Part shown: piece by piece, positions 20,344 to 30,585 of the stretch
Numbering within the stretch: position 1 is the first letter of the stretch
Layout of the letters: the number at the start of each line of letters is the position of its first letter
Source: Peronospora farinosa
Taxonomy: Eukaryota > Oomycota > Peronosporomycetes > Peronosporales > Peronosporaceae
Direction: 5' to 3'
Length of the DNA: 64,000 bases
NCBI GenBank assembly: GCA_947646735.1
Contig: CANTFK010000164.1
Location: 248,001 to 312,000, forward strand
Made by a program: the position numbers and the translations under genes
The notes under the pieces: model-generated
Databases searched by the model: none
Seen by the model: the letters and a program-made list of their open reading frames with translations, nothing else
Told to the model about the DNA's origin: nothing

Positions 20344-20802
20344 CTATATCAATGCAACTACGACAATAGCCACTGCACTGATAACAATGCAGACCACGCC
20401 AATGACCCAGCAAACCATGCGAGTGCGAGCCAAGCCCTGAGCGTAGACGATCGTGTGGCTGACTCGAGCGATCGTATAGACAAGCAGCAGTGTCTTGGTG
20501 ATGCAGGCACTCACACCGACGGTGATCGCACTCCAGAACACGATGTAGGCCATCGGCATGGACTCGAGGTCGTTCTGAATAATGCGCTTCCAGCGATTTT
20601 CTTCCTCGACCGCCGTTCGGACGTTATCGTCCGTGAGTTCTAAGAATCCTTGTCGTGGGGCATTCATAGCCTGAGGTAGCATGCTATCCTCCGCCATGCG
20701 CGTGCCGGCAGCAAAGGCTTTTCGGCCTTGGATCATCGTGCAGGCCAGGAACTTAATGTACAGCACTATGGCGCTCAGAGCGAACACCTTAACGTCGCAC
20801 AT
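20344..20802 (-). CDS. MAPEG-family membrane protein (microsomal GST/PGES-like)
   Basis: An intron-free frame of 152 residues. Four hydrophobic segments are seen: FALSAIVLYIKFLACTMI, MAYIVFWSAITVGVSACI, LVYTIARVSHTIVYAQ, and a C-terminal VIGVVCIVISAVAIVVVAL. Between the first two lies the family hallmark EEENRWKRIIQNDLESMP, which matches the E-R-x-x-R-x-x-x-N-D-x-E-N-I/M-P signature of MAPEG proteins such as microsomal glutathione transferase and prostaglandin E synthase. These use glutathione to conjugate or isomerise lipid electrophiles in the ER membrane. Exact substrate unknown. Confidence 0.9.
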   Translation of the reverse strand: MCDVKVFALSAIVLYIKFLACTMIQGRKAFAAGTRMAEDSMLPQAMNAPRQGFLELTDDNVRTAVEEENRWKRIIQNDLESMPMAYIVFWSAITVGVSACITKTLLLVYTIARVSHTIVYAQGLARTRMVCWVIGVVCIVISAVAIVVVALI

Positions 20803-21509
20803 GGCAGATCTTGAAAGTCTGAAGCAGACTGACTTCGTGGTTGAGAGCGCAGAATCAACAATGCTACAAACGTTTCGGGGTGAAGCAAGAGTTTGAGCTG
20901 GTAAACGCTATGGTAGATGCTGATGAAGCGAGAGCAAAATCGACGCCATTGAGACATGCGATGTCGCTTGGATACATCTCCCTGCGGACTACTCTTTGGG
21001 ACATTCAACGCTCTAGCCTGTCTTCACGAGAAGAAGATGCTGTCATAGGTGGCGGTTTATCTGCAGAATAAGTTAAGACATCTGCCGTCACCTTGCTCTT
21101 CCCATCCATCATTTGGGCATTACCTTACGTTGAAGCTTGATGACAAGCCAAAAACTACTTGCACGCTGTCTGACGGTGGCGTTATATGCGCAGTGTACGT
21201 GTACTACACTTTAACATGACCACATATACACATGCACAACAAGAATGAGCAATCTGACCTGCAATTCGAGCGATACTGTTGCAGACCCCCCCTTCCAAGC
21301 GGCCTTCTCTCCAGCGCCATTGCTTTCACCATGAGTAAAAGGCTCGATCAAGCCGTACATTGAAAAGATGATCCAGATAGCCGTTTGCAACGCATGAATC
21401 CATCAATGCACGAAGTGAATGTCCGTACGCTTCAGTTAGCATCATTCCAGCATACAAATAATAGTCTCTAGCCTCATGTGTCCATCTGGTGCGTTCTACC
21501 ATCTGAGAA
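20803..21509 (+). other. Intergenic stretch with a coding-like fragment
   Basis: This 707-bp gap is upstream of both the MAPEG and the F-box/FIST genes. On the plus strand, 20841-21071 holds a frame whose second half (FELVNAMVDADEARAKSTPL and following) looks protein-like and ends in TAA. No start or splice context convinces me. It may be an orphan exon or a gene relic; I recognise no family. Confidence 0.3.
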
Positions 21510-21539
21510 TTGGCAGTCCAGTCTCACGTAGCAAACGCC

Positions 21540-23273
21540 ATGGCCTCCCGCCGATCGGCCCGTCGTAGCCCCCAGTACCCCAACGGGCCTCAATGCAGCT
21601 CGACCATATCTTCCAAATATAACGCTACAGCTGCACGCAACCGTCGTCAATTAATTCCACGTACTCGCAATGGTGTCAAGCTCCCAAGTCGTGCGACGTC
21701 CCTGCCTTCCGATCTCTGGACGCAATTGCTTCCTTTTCTAACATGGCAAGACACCAACACAATGCTCTGTGTCTGTACTGAGTGGAGAAACGTGGTGACG
21801 GAAGCGAAGACGCTGCATCCGGAATGGCGGTCGACGGTTTTAGGCCCGTCGGCTAATGGCTCGGAAAGCCTGGAGTTGCTGAGAACCAACCATTTGAAAT
21901 GGGCTGACACTCGCTTTGCACCCGACTTGATCTTGCTCTCGGCTGCTAGTAAAGATTCCAGTCCATGGCATAGTGGCGGGTATTGGGAAGAGGCCATTGC
22001 AGCTATCGAGGAAGCGAGATTGTTACCTCCCAATTGTAGAATCGCTGGAGTGTTCACGATGAATGCAGTGTTGGAAACGAGCGAGGAAGAGGTGGAAGAA
22101 CAGGAAGGAAGAGCGGCATCATCTAGCGCCGTGACGTTGTCGGTTTCAGTTGCTCATTTGATTGACACGACAATGGAGATGGCAGAGTTCGATCGGAAAA
22201 CCCTGAGAAAGTGTCATCGAGGAACGGAGTTGGATAACCCGTTCACTGCGTTAGAAAGCGATATGCCGTCGTTTTTGATGTTTGGAGTGAACGACACCAG
22301 TGCAAGTCAGTTGGTGGCACTGTTAGAGGAGTGGTATCCAGGAGCCACAGTTGTTGGTGCAGTTTCACCACTCAGCGACCGGTGTGTCCCTCTCGCAACG
22401 TACTGTGGTGCAATTGCAGCAATGGTTGGCCGTCTTGATCGAAAGAAGAACCGAGGATTCAAGCTGAATGCTCGACGACGACCACGTCCACGTGGCCAAG
22501 TAGTTTTTCCTTCGACAATGCTTCTTTGTCTTGATGGTAAAGTAGGCATCCGGTCATTTTCCTCAAGCGGCTATCGTCCGATCACACCCGTGATTCGATG
22601 TGTGCGTTCAAGCATAGCGGAGGGAATGAGTCAGGTTGTGACGCACGACCTCGTCGCGATACTGAGCCACGACGGAACGGAAGATACCTCGTTGCATCGC
22701 GTTGTGGACCTATTGGACCCTTCCGAAAGACTGGCTATTGAACGTGAGGGCAGATGCCTCAACATCTTCTCATGCCAAGACAGTGCGCCGCTCGAAGATT
22801 TGCTCGATCGTTGCAGTACAAACGAGAATGAGGCACCGATCTCAAACTCGGCGCACATTAATCGATTGGAGTCTGTCTTTTGGTTACAAAACAACTTGAT
22901 GTCGCTACCAGGTCTCGGCTGGCAGGATGGAGCGTATGGAATTCTTGCCTCGCGTCACCCGACGTGGACATCTCCAGCACTTGCAGAGGCCATTCGAAGC
23001 ACCCAAGACAGGTTGTCTTTGGCAAATGAGCGTGTGTTCGGTGCATTTATGGTTGCCGGAGCGTTGAATGAGGTTGAGGACTTGGCTCACGCAAAGAATA
23101 TTGGCCAGCTTTGCGCTGGCACCTTGCCAAAGTCCCAGCTTGGTGGGTGTATCGTGAGCACCAGTGTTGGCCCTGTAGCACTTCCTGGAGGTGTCCAACT
23201 ATTTGCAGTAAGAGATAGCGCTCGTGTCCAGACACATACGACGTGCGGAGCACTTTTCTACACGAAAACATGA
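21540..23273 (+). CDS. F-box protein with FIST-like sensory domain (FBXO22-like)
   Basis: A single frame; the first ATG is at 21540 (MASRRSARRSPQ), giving 577 residues. After a basic N-terminal tail an F-box lies at about residues 55-100 (LPSDLWTQLLPFLTWQDTNT, CVCTEWRNV), the Skp1-binding part of SCF ubiquitin ligases. The remainder has FIST-type features: DLILLSAAS, an unusual acidic insert EEEVEEQEGR, SFLMFGVNDTSASQLVALLEE then YPGATVVGAVSP, and a C-terminal FIST_C-like GCIVSTSVGP/ALPGGVQLF. The F-box plus FIST_N/FIST_C order matches animal FBXO22. It is therefore a probable substrate receptor of an SCF complex, possibly sensing a small ligand; substrate unknown. Confidence 0.75.
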   Translation: MASRRSARRSPQYPNGPQCSSTISSKYNATAARNRRQLIPRTRNGVKLPSRATSLPSDLWTQLLPFLTWQDTNTMLCVCTEWRNVVTEAKTLHPEWRSTVLGPSANGSESLELLRTNHLKWADTRFAPDLILLSAASKDSSPWHSGGYWEEAIAAIEEARLLPPNCRIAGVFTMNAVLETSEEEVEEQEGRAASSSAVTLSVSVAHLIDTTMEMAEFDRKTLRKCHRGTELDNPFTALESDMPSFLMFGVNDTSASQLVALLEEWYPGATVVGAVSPLSDRCVPLATYCGAIAAMVGRLDRKKNRGFKLNARRRPRPRGQVVFPSTMLLCLDGKVGIRSFSSSGYRPITPVIRCVRSSIAEGMSQVVTHDLVAILSHDGTEDTSLHRVVDLLDPSERLAIEREGRCLNIFSCQDSAPLEDLLDRCSTNENEAPISNSAHINRLESVFWLQNNLMSLPGLGWQDGAYGILASRHPTWTSPALAEAIRSTQDRLSLANERVFGAFMVAGALNEVEDLAHAKNIGQLCAGTLPKSQLGGCIVSTSVGPVALPGGVQLFAVRDSARVQTHTTCGALFYTKT

Positions 23274-23394
23274 TTGCAAAGCTAACACGTATAATCTCAA
23301 TTGTTACGCATATGCACGTAACACTCATGTATGAACCCGACTACATGAACTTCATGTACATACCTTACATGTCAGACAAACCTTGGTACTCAAG

Positions 23395-26300
23395 CTAGAC
23401 CACTCGACTGAATAACTGGCGCATCAGCTCGTCGTCTTTCGCTTTCTCAGCGTCACGTTGCTGCTGCAATCTCTGGAAAATTTCCACCAAGGTCTGGCCC
23501 TGTCGGTCAGCGACTCGCTCCAAGTAGGAGCCGTTACCGGTGTCAACAGGAAAGCTGTCTTGGATCTTCTGCACCAAAAAAGTATGGTGCTCTTTGCGAG
23601 CATCCGCACTGTCCTTTCGAAAGCGCTTCACGGCCTCTTCTAGTTGTCTGTTTTGCTTTTGAATAATCTCCGTAATGTACAGCGTTGTAGAACCGTCAAT
23701 ACCAGCACCTCTCTTGCGCTTATGAATAGCTTTGGATCTACGGGGAACAACGCGGTGCCTGGGTAAATGAGTGGGACTGTCTTCGTCTGAGTGTTTCAAT
23801 TGGCGAGACTTCACCCTAACTGGGGCGCTCGAATCACTACCAGACTCCTCAGGCAACGACGATTCTGATGACGATAAGTCTGCCTCTCCATCCGACAACT
23901 CCTCTAACTGTACTGGTACTTCGCGGACAACGGCCTTCTTCGATGCCGAATGCTTTCTCTTTCTAAAGAAGCACCGCTCAACAACAGCCTCAATGTCGAC
24001 GTAGCGAGAAGATGCAGCATCGTTCGGAGGCTTGTATGTCTTCTTCTTTGTCTCGCCCAGCTTCACGCGCAACTCAGCATCAATTCTATCAATCACGTCA
24101 AATATATCTTCGTCAACAGTACTCAAGCCGTTAAAGCTCCGGTGAGCTTTGCCTATTCTCGATACAATTGAGTCTCGGTCTACCGCGGAGAGTTCAAACC
24201 AGGAAAAGCAGTTGGTTTCGGCTGCTTTCTGGTTGTAGAAGTAAATGAACTCATACGAGTCCAACACGAACCTGGCAAGTCCCACGGTCGCAGACAGAGA
24301 ATTGGTTCCACCTAATTCTTCATATCGACGGAAAAACCGATCCTTTTCTTCCTCAAATACATACCGCCGACTTCGTCGCCCCTCCAGCAATTCACCACAA
24401 GCTTCGCCCAGCATAAGCAACTCTTCTTTGCTCCAATTTGCAACTACGCACTTCTCGTGCTTCTGCCCAGTGTGACCCGTCTTATCTTGTTCCTTTTCAG
24501 TTTTCGTATCAAGTCCAGTTTTTTGGGGTTTACCTAATTTGCGCTTGCCGGGTTTCTCTTGCGTCCCATCTTTCTTCCTCGACAAAATCTGCTCCAGTGC
24601 ATTGTACATGTCCTTGTCAAGATTTACGATCGTTTTGTTGTTCCAGCTGCGAATTTCAATCAACCTCTGTTCCGGAGGCATGTCGAACCACCCCGAACTG
24701 TCACCTATCTCTACGATAAAGTTCGAGATACGCGTGAATGAAGACTTCAACGCGATCATTTTGTTTCGCACACTGCTAACAGTTCGATGCCGGTTGGGGG
24801 GACCCTCCTGTAGATTTGTAAATAGTGTAAATGTCTCACCCAGCGCTGACGTTAGTCTACTACTCTCCGTCACTCTTGATGCTTCTTCCCAGGCTTGAAC
24901 GAGATTCCATACCTCTTCAATAGGCCAATTGTTCCCCTTCTTTACCGCGGGTAGTTTTGAGTCTTTCTTGCTGGCACGTTTCGCACTAGGTATCGGCTTC
25001 GAATTCACCGACGATTCGGAATCTGACGACCAAAATGCCTCCGTTCTCTTTCGCGTTGACCGAGGACGCAGCGATATACCTTCAGCGGCTCCTTTAATAT
25101 CAGATAGTGGCAGAGGCGGATCTACTTCCTCCACGAATGAGGTTTCAGTAACCAATGCAAACATCTCGGCATCAAGATCCACAAATTTTGCTGGGACGTT
25201 CGTACAATGCTGGTACGCTCGCTTTTGCACAGCTGACATATCAAACCAGGATGAACTCTCTCCCTCGGAACGATTGTCGTTGCATTCCTTGATATACGAG
25301 TATGAAGCAAGAATATGTCTCCACTGTTGCGCCATCGATCTAAGGTCTCGCCGGATAGGCGTGTCGGTATCTCCTGCATTTTGTCGACGAGCCACAAAAG
25401 CATCGTATATCATTTCTTCTCGCTCTGTGGCTGACTGTTTTTTGTCGCTATGAACGTTCATCACATCTGCGCACGCCTTAATCAAGTCTGAGGACTCTTC
25501 AGTGGTCCATTTTGGCATTTTAGAACCGTGGTTCGTGTCAGAGTCATTGGTTTCCATATAGCTTTTTTCTTTTTTCTTGGGTTTGGGTACTGGAGGTGGG
25601 CGGAGACTTCGAACCTTGGCAAGTTTTTCATCCATAGCAAAGATACGTCCCAAACCATCATACATTTCCTTCGTAAGATCCACCGAGTTGCGGTTTTTCC
25701 AGGACCGCAGTAGAGTCATCCTCGTATCTTCTGAAATTTCATGGTAAGAAGGTTCCCCCTTAGCCTTCTGTGACTCATTGAAGGATTGGATGTGAGCATA
25801 TGAAAACTTCAGTGAGCTTCGACGCGCGGCAAGGGCGGTGCTGTTTCGCATCGACTTTCCACCTTGCACCTCAACAAACTCGCGATACATCTCTCTATTG
25901 AGGGACAACCGATCGGCAGGAGCACTATTACACACTATAATAGCTGCCTTTTCCCACGCGTTAATAAGTATCTGGAGCTCTTTGTTCTCCCACAAATGTC
26001 CATTCGGTCCGTCAACATTAAGTTTGCGCTTTTTCTTCGAGTGTTTTGCAGGATCCGTTGTGTTATTAGTCGGTGTTGCGTTAGCAATTACATTTTCGTT
26101 ATGATCGACTTTCGACACATCAGATCTAGGCTTTAGAATTATAGCCCCATGGTCTTGGTTACACACGGAAAGTCCTGTCTCCTCGATGCCAAGATCTTCA
26201 TCATCAGCATAAGCAACTTCCGGTTGTTGAAATGCCCCCGAAAAAATTAACCTACTCGTGAGTTGTTTTCGAGCACTAGATACTAAGACTGGCTTAGCCT

Positions 26301-27864
26301 TGCGATCTCGGTGAAGCGCAGGATGTTCTAACCTCTCGACAATACCATTTTCACCATCAGCAGCGGTAAAGCTATCTGCTTTTGCGCACAGTTGCGCAAT
26401 TGGGGATCCACTCTGCACGAGATGTTTTTGCAAAAAAGACACTGGTGTTGACTTTGCGGTTTTACCAGCACTATCAGTAGTCTTGATAGTACGTAGCCCT
26501 TCAACATCTGGCTTCGTATCTAGCATGACGCTAGAATCGCGGTTTGCCGAAATACTTGGTGTTTGTCTGGCGAGAATGCCTTCAGTACGAACGCGTGAGT
26601 GTTTTTGCTGTGTTAAGAAAACACTCTCGGCAGACTGATCAGCAGTCTTCACCTTGTTGTCAAGCTCTGTGCGTCTGTGGGCACTTATCCTCGGAATGAC
26701 AAAAGCTTTCTCTTCTTCACTGTCATCGACACCACTATACGGCTGCAAAGAAAACGTTTCCTCGTCGTTGCTATCACGCGTCAGCTTAGAAGCTTTCTGC
26801 TTTTTTGGTGGTCTTCCTGGTTTCCGGTTTGCTCGTCCGTTTCCTGAGTTCGATGTGGTTCCCGCGTTAGCACGCCGCATGTCTTCAAGTGCGACAGCTC
26901 GTGTATCCAACGGGATGATCTTGTCTAATTCCGAATAGATTTCTTCCGACAGATCCAACACGTTTGCATTCTTCCAAGACCTTATCAAATTTTGTCTCTC
27001 TGTCGTAGATAACTCGGTAAACATGGGGTTTCCATTCATCTCTTGAATCTTATTAAAAGCCACAATCTTCGAGTAGGACTGTTTCAACACTCGACGTCTT
27101 GTAGCTAATCCCGATAAATTCCGGACAATCTTACCCCCTTGAAGTAATTGAAACTGTCTGTACATCTCATGAACAATAGACATAGGTTCACCCGTTGGAC
27201 TCTCACAGACTAAGTGAGCTGCTGTACCCCAAGCTTTTACCAACTTCATCATCTCATCTGATGACCAGGGATTGCTCGTTGCAAGACTACGAGCTGTAGC
27301 TGTTTGTTTCTTCGTATTGATTGTCGTCTTTTCCATAAAAATGGACGTAGCATGGCCATCAGAAGGTGCTACGGAAGCTCGTGTTGGTCTTGTCTCCATT
27401 TTGACTGTCCCTTTTGCTTCTTGTTGATCTTTTATTCTTGGCCAACTGGGTTCTTCCTCTCCTCCTTTAGTTATAATCCGTCCCAAGATCTTAAACATAT
27501 CAGGAGTGAGTTCAATGACACTTGAGTTTTGTTTCTTCCATTGCGTCATCAATTGATATCGTTCGACCTCTGAGAGGTCAAAAAACAGCTTTTCATTCTG
27601 TAGTTTCTGTCCCGTATTGAAATCCCGTACAAAGAGGTACGAGAATTTAAGCGCACTCCGTTTACTTGTAAGTGCCGCTTTGTTACGACGTGTAAAACCG
27701 CCACGACGGGCGACAAAGTGTTTGTAGACTGCATCGTGAAGGGTTTGCATCGGACTATCACGTGGACGAGATACTGCAAGGTCCCATGCTATTACAAGAT
27801 CACTAAATTCTTCCAATATCCATACATTAAGACGCGGCGTTCCGGATTCTTCGCTACTTGGCAT
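23395..27864 (-). CDS. Giant protein with six SANT/MADF-like tandem repeats
   Basis: One uninterrupted frame of 1489 residues, MPSSEESGTPRLN at its start. Six divergent copies of an about 110-residue module begin near residues 10, 198, 620, 782, 976 and 1138. Each starts with a Trp-x-x-E-E helix (PWSSDEMMKLVKAW, HLWENKELQILINAW, PKWTTEESSDLIKA, NNWPIEEVWNLVQAW, ANWSKEELLMLGEA). Each continues with a Tyr/Phe-rich helix (LKFSYAHIQSFNE) and ends IRSWKNxNxVDLxxEMYDxLxRI. This resembles Myb/SANT-like or MADF DNA-binding domains. Linkers are basic and Ser-rich, including an AT-hook-like GRANRKPGRPPKKQK. The C-terminus is acidic-Ser (DGEADLSSSESSLPEES), basic, then a coiled coil. It is probably a nuclear chromatin or DNA-binding protein; the intact frame argues against a transposon relic. 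Confidence 0.75.
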   Translation of the reverse strand: MPSSEESGTPRLNVWILEEFSDLVIAWDLAVSRPRDSPMQTLHDAVYKHFVARRGGFTRRNKAALTSKRSALKFSYLFVRDFNTGQKLQNEKLFFDLSEVERYQLMTQWKKQNSSVIELTPDMFKILGRIITKGGEEEPSWPRIKDQQEAKGTVKMETRPTRASVAPSDGHATSIFMEKTTINTKKQTATARSLATSNPWSSDEMMKLVKAWGTAAHLVCESPTGEPMSIVHEMYRQFQLLQGGKIVRNLSGLATRRRVLKQSYSKIVAFNKIQEMNGNPMFTELSTTERQNLIRSWKNANVLDLSEEIYSELDKIIPLDTRAVALEDMRRANAGTTSNSGNGRANRKPGRPPKKQKASKLTRDSNDEETFSLQPYSGVDDSEEEKAFVIPRISAHRRTELDNKVKTADQSAESVFLTQQKHSRVRTEGILARQTPSISANRDSSVMLDTKPDVEGLRTIKTTDSAGKTAKSTPVSFLQKHLVQSGSPIAQLCAKADSFTAADGENGIVERLEHPALHRDRKAKPVLVSSARKQLTSRLIFSGAFQQPEVAYADDEDLGIEETGLSVCNQDHGAIILKPRSDVSKVDHNENVIANATPTNNTTDPAKHSKKKRKLNVDGPNGHLWENKELQILINAWEKAAIIVCNSAPADRLSLNREMYREFVEVQGGKSMRNSTALAARRSSLKFSYAHIQSFNESQKAKGEPSYHEISEDTRMTLLRSWKNRNSVDLTKEMYDGLGRIFAMDEKLAKVRSLRPPPVPKPKKKEKSYMETNDSDTNHGSKMPKWTTEESSDLIKACADVMNVHSDKKQSATEREEMIYDAFVARRQNAGDTDTPIRRDLRSMAQQWRHILASYSYIKECNDNRSEGESSSWFDMSAVQKRAYQHCTNVPAKFVDLDAEMFALVTETSFVEEVDPPLPLSDIKGAAEGISLRPRSTRKRTEAFWSSDSESSVNSKPIPSAKRASKKDSKLPAVKKGNNWPIEEVWNLVQAWEEASRVTESSRLTSALGETFTLFTNLQEGPPNRHRTVSSVRNKMIALKSSFTRISNFIVEIGDSSGWFDMPPEQRLIEIRSWNNKTIVNLDKDMYNALEQILSRKKDGTQEKPGKRKLGKPQKTGLDTKTEKEQDKTGHTGQKHEKCVVANWSKEELLMLGEACGELLEGRRSRRYVFEEEKDRFFRRYEELGGTNSLSATVGLARFVLDSYEFIYFYNQKAAETNCFSWFELSAVDRDSIVSRIGKAHRSFNGLSTVDEDIFDVIDRIDAELRVKLGETKKKTYKPPNDAASSRYVDIEAVVERCFFRKRKHSASKKAVVREVPVQLEELSDGEADLSSSESSLPEESGSDSSAPVRVKSRQLKHSDEDSPTHLPRHRVVPRRSKAIHKRKRGAGIDGSTTLYITEIIQKQNRQLEEAVKRFRKDSADARKEHHTFLVQKIQDSFPVDTGNGSYLERVADRQGQTLVEIFQRLQQQRDAEKAKDDELMRQLFSRVV

Positions 27865-28122
27865 CGTTTCCCTTCAATCCCGCGCCAATTGTTGTGTTGG
27901 TTGCACTTGGGTTTTCCAGAAAAAAAAACGGGTCGGGTTGACCTGAGAAAGATATGGCGTGTATGACAAAATAGAAAATTAATTCTTAAACGTGGTTATT
28001 CTTATGTAGAGGTCGCTCTTATAGAGAGTTTGTTTACCTTTTTTATCCGTCTTTTGATTCATCGAGGGGGAAGTACAGTACTAATTGAGCCTTTTGACGT
28101 GGCACCCGTTACAGTCACTACC

Positions 28123-29463
28123 ATGTCATCATCGATCTCCCAGTTTTATATCCTCTCAACACGAGGTGATACAATCATCTTCTCGGACTTTCGAGGTGAT
28201 GTTGAGAGTAATTCCGCCGAGATTTTCTTTCGTAAGGTTAAATTCTGGGAGAAGGGGGATGCACCTCCAACATTTCATGTCGATGGGGTCAATTACTTGT
28301 TTGTAAAGAAGAATGGACTCTATTTCGTAGCAACCACACGCTACAATGTCAGTCCGAGTTATATTCTAGAGCTGCTGACACGTCTTTGTCGCGTGTTTAA
28401 AGATTATTGTGGCGTACTGAGTGAAGAGACGCTTCGTAAGAATTTCATTCTGTGCTATGAACTGCTGGATGAGACGCTCGACTATGGATTTGCTCAGGAC
28501 ACAAGTACGGAGGGACTCAAGGTGCACGTACACAATGAAGCTATCCTTGTGGGTGACGCGGCATTGTCAAAACCCAAAGCAAGTTCCAAGTTTATGAATC
28601 GCAGCTCCAATATCAAGGCGGCCAGTGCCGTTAAGAAACCTGTAGCCACGGCCGGTCAAAGTTCGAAGAAACAGGATGAGAACGAACTCTTTTGTGACAT
28701 TTTAGAACGACTCAATGTCGTCTTTTCCTCGGGAGGACAGATGCTCAATGCCTCTATTGAGGGACGCATCCAGCTCAAGAGCTACTTGTCGGGCAATCCA
28801 GAGCTACGACTGGCACTGAATGAGGACATGGTCATTGGAAACACAGGAGCGAGACAGTACGGACAAGTTGTGCTTGATGATTGCAATTTTCACGACTGTG
28901 TGCAACTGGACGAGTTCGAGCGCGACCGTGTGCTGATTTTCCAGCCACCGGACGGAGAATTTACTGTCATTAACTATCGCATCACCGGCGACTTCCGGGC
29001 GCCTTTCCGTATCTTCCCCTTCGTGGAAGAGCTGTCCCCGACCAAGATCGAGATGGTGCTCAAGATCCGAGCCGACATGCCCGAGAACAACTACGGCGCG
29101 AACGTGATCATCCGCTTCCCGGTGCCGCAATCAACGGTGGCAGTGTCGTGCGATATTGGCAAGAGCACCGGACAGTTGGCAGAGTACCGCGAGAACGAGA
29201 ATCAGGTTCGTTGGGCCATCAAGCGCTTCACCGGCGGCACAGAACTTACGCTGCGTGCCAAGATCACGCTTGGCCAGCCCAGCGCGCACGTGCGGCGTGA
29301 GATCGGTCCCGTCAGCATGAACTTCGAAATCCCCATGTACAATACCTCGAGTCTCCAGGTGCGCTACCTGCGCATTCCGGAACACGCACGCCACCCCAAC
29401 TACACGTACAAGCGATGGGTGCGCTACGTGACGCAATCCAGTTCTTACGTGTGCAGGATTTAG
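28123..29463 (+). CDS. AP4M1: AP-4 adaptor complex mu subunit
   Basis: From the ATG at 28123 the frame gives 446 residues without introns. The N-terminal longin-like half (ISQFYILSTRGDTIIFSDFRG, SAEIFFRKVKFW, VDGVNYLFVKKNGLYFVATT, NVSPSYILELLTRL, LRKNFILCYELLDETLDYG) matches mu subunits, closest in wording to AP-4 mu. After a Ser/Lys linker the C-terminal mu-homology domain (LNVVFSSGGQMLNASIEGRI to the end, RYVTQSSSYVCRI) would bind cargo signals. AP-4 sorts cargo at the trans-Golgi network in a clathrin-independent coat. The frame is open upstream to 28030 but lacks a better start. Confidence 0.93.
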   Translation: MSSSISQFYILSTRGDTIIFSDFRGDVESNSAEIFFRKVKFWEKGDAPPTFHVDGVNYLFVKKNGLYFVATTRYNVSPSYILELLTRLCRVFKDYCGVLSEETLRKNFILCYELLDETLDYGFAQDTSTEGLKVHVHNEAILVGDAALSKPKASSKFMNRSSNIKAASAVKKPVATAGQSSKKQDENELFCDILERLNVVFSSGGQMLNASIEGRIQLKSYLSGNPELRLALNEDMVIGNTGARQYGQVVLDDCNFHDCVQLDEFERDRVLIFQPPDGEFTVINYRITGDFRAPFRIFPFVEELSPTKIEMVLKIRADMPENNYGANVIIRFPVPQSTVAVSCDIGKSTGQLAEYRENENQVRWAIKRFTGGTELTLRAKITLGQPSAHVRREIGPVSMNFEIPMYNTSSLQVRYLRIPEHARHPNYTYKRWVRYVTQSSSYVCRI

Positions 29464-29889
29464 TCCTATAGTGCTCGAGCGCAGCAGTAACACAACAGCA
29501 AGGGACCCTGCCGGACGGATGAGCAAAAAAAAAACAGACGCAAACAAAGAAAAGCATGAACATAGTGCTAGCCTAGCAGCGGGAATCCTACAACACCTTG
29601 TGGCGCATGGACGATGCTCCATGCGCTATCGCCCCGTGTCATCGAAAGCACCTTAGAAAAGCATCGTCATGGGACGGCATGATACTGATAAGCGTCTCGA
29701 GAAAGAAATTGCCAATTTGCGTTTGTTGCATGCTGCTTACTATCGTCGTGAAAGACGTCTTCATCATCTGACCACGAGCATTACTACCTGTCTGTCTGCC
29801 TGTTTCTTGCTCGCTTCCCAGGTATTACAACATACATGCTGTCCTCTGAGCTAGCAATCATGTGACTCCAAGGAACATCTGTCTGTTTA
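29464..29889 (+). other. Spacer with a weak 61-codon ORF
   Basis: Between convergent AP-4 mu and mS35 genes. A frame at 29669-29854 (MGRHDTDKRLEKEIANLR...) begins with a charged helix and ends hydrophobic. It could be a small protein but has no family support. A poly-A run at 29526-29533 lies 60 bp after the AP-4 stop. Confidence 0.25.
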
Positions 29890-30585
29890 TTACTTGTCAT
29901 CCGTCTTGGGTTTGTCAGTCTCATTGGCCTGTCCACTGAGCTCAAGTGCCGTCTGAGTGAGGTCACGCAGGATATCGCAGATTCGCTTGTGGTTGAACAC
30001 ACGCGTGTTGTAACGATCTTCTGCGATCTTGAGCATCTTCTTGTTGGCATGGTAGCGCGGGCCTGCAAGCTGCGTGACGAGGTCCTTAGCCTCCTTGTTC
30101 AGACCCTTGAAGCACGTCATAGGCACCTCCATAACTACCTTAGTGTCGTATGTGTTTCTGTCATTAATAAAGAGCCGCTCGTCAAAGTCCTCGAGTGGGC
30201 AAGTGAGCGTCATCCTGATAGGGGTACCATCGAAAAGCGGATGGATCTGCTGCTGCCATGACAAGTCCATATACGGTGTAAAGTCTGCAAAGATCTGGAG
30301 CTTTTCCACCTCGTGTTTCATTTCATTATCAAAGTCCGACGGATAGTCCACATCCCAGTACGAAGGGTATTCAAACTCTTCAAGAGGTACCGTTTGCTCG
30401 GCATCTTCGCCCGAAAACTGAAATGTCTTTTTCTTGCGAAAATTCAAAGTAGTACGTGACGAAGGAGCTTCAGAAGAAGGTATTGAAGGAGTCGTGGATT
30501 CGGATTCTGATGTTGCCAGATAACGTACATATTGTCGACGCAACAATCCATTCGCTCGTGTCAATTGTCTCGTCAGCATCGTCAT
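29890..30585 (-). CDS. MRPS35: Mitochondrial ribosomal small-subunit protein mS35
   Basis: Start chosen at 30585 because the protein then begins MTMLTRQLTRANGLLRRQYVRYL, a clear mitochondrial leader; the frame upstream is open but carries no such signal. The product is 231 residues. The conserved domain (MRP-S24/S35 type) is recognised from FDGTPIRMTLTCPLEDF, KVVMEVPMTCFKGLNKEAKDL, the hallmark LAGPRYHANKKMLKIAEDRY and FNHKRICDILRDLTQTAL. It is a structural protein of the mitoribosomal head with no catalytic role. Confidence 0.88.
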   Translation of the reverse strand: MTMLTRQLTRANGLLRRQYVRYLATSESESTTPSIPSSEAPSSRTTLNFRKKKTFQFSGEDAEQTVPLEEFEYPSYWDVDYPSDFDNEMKHEVEKLQIFADFTPYMDLSWQQQIHPLFDGTPIRMTLTCPLEDFDERLFINDRNTYDTKVVMEVPMTCFKGLNKEAKDLVTQLAGPRYHANKKMLKIAEDRYNTRVFNHKRICDILRDLTQTALELSGQANETDKPKTDDK

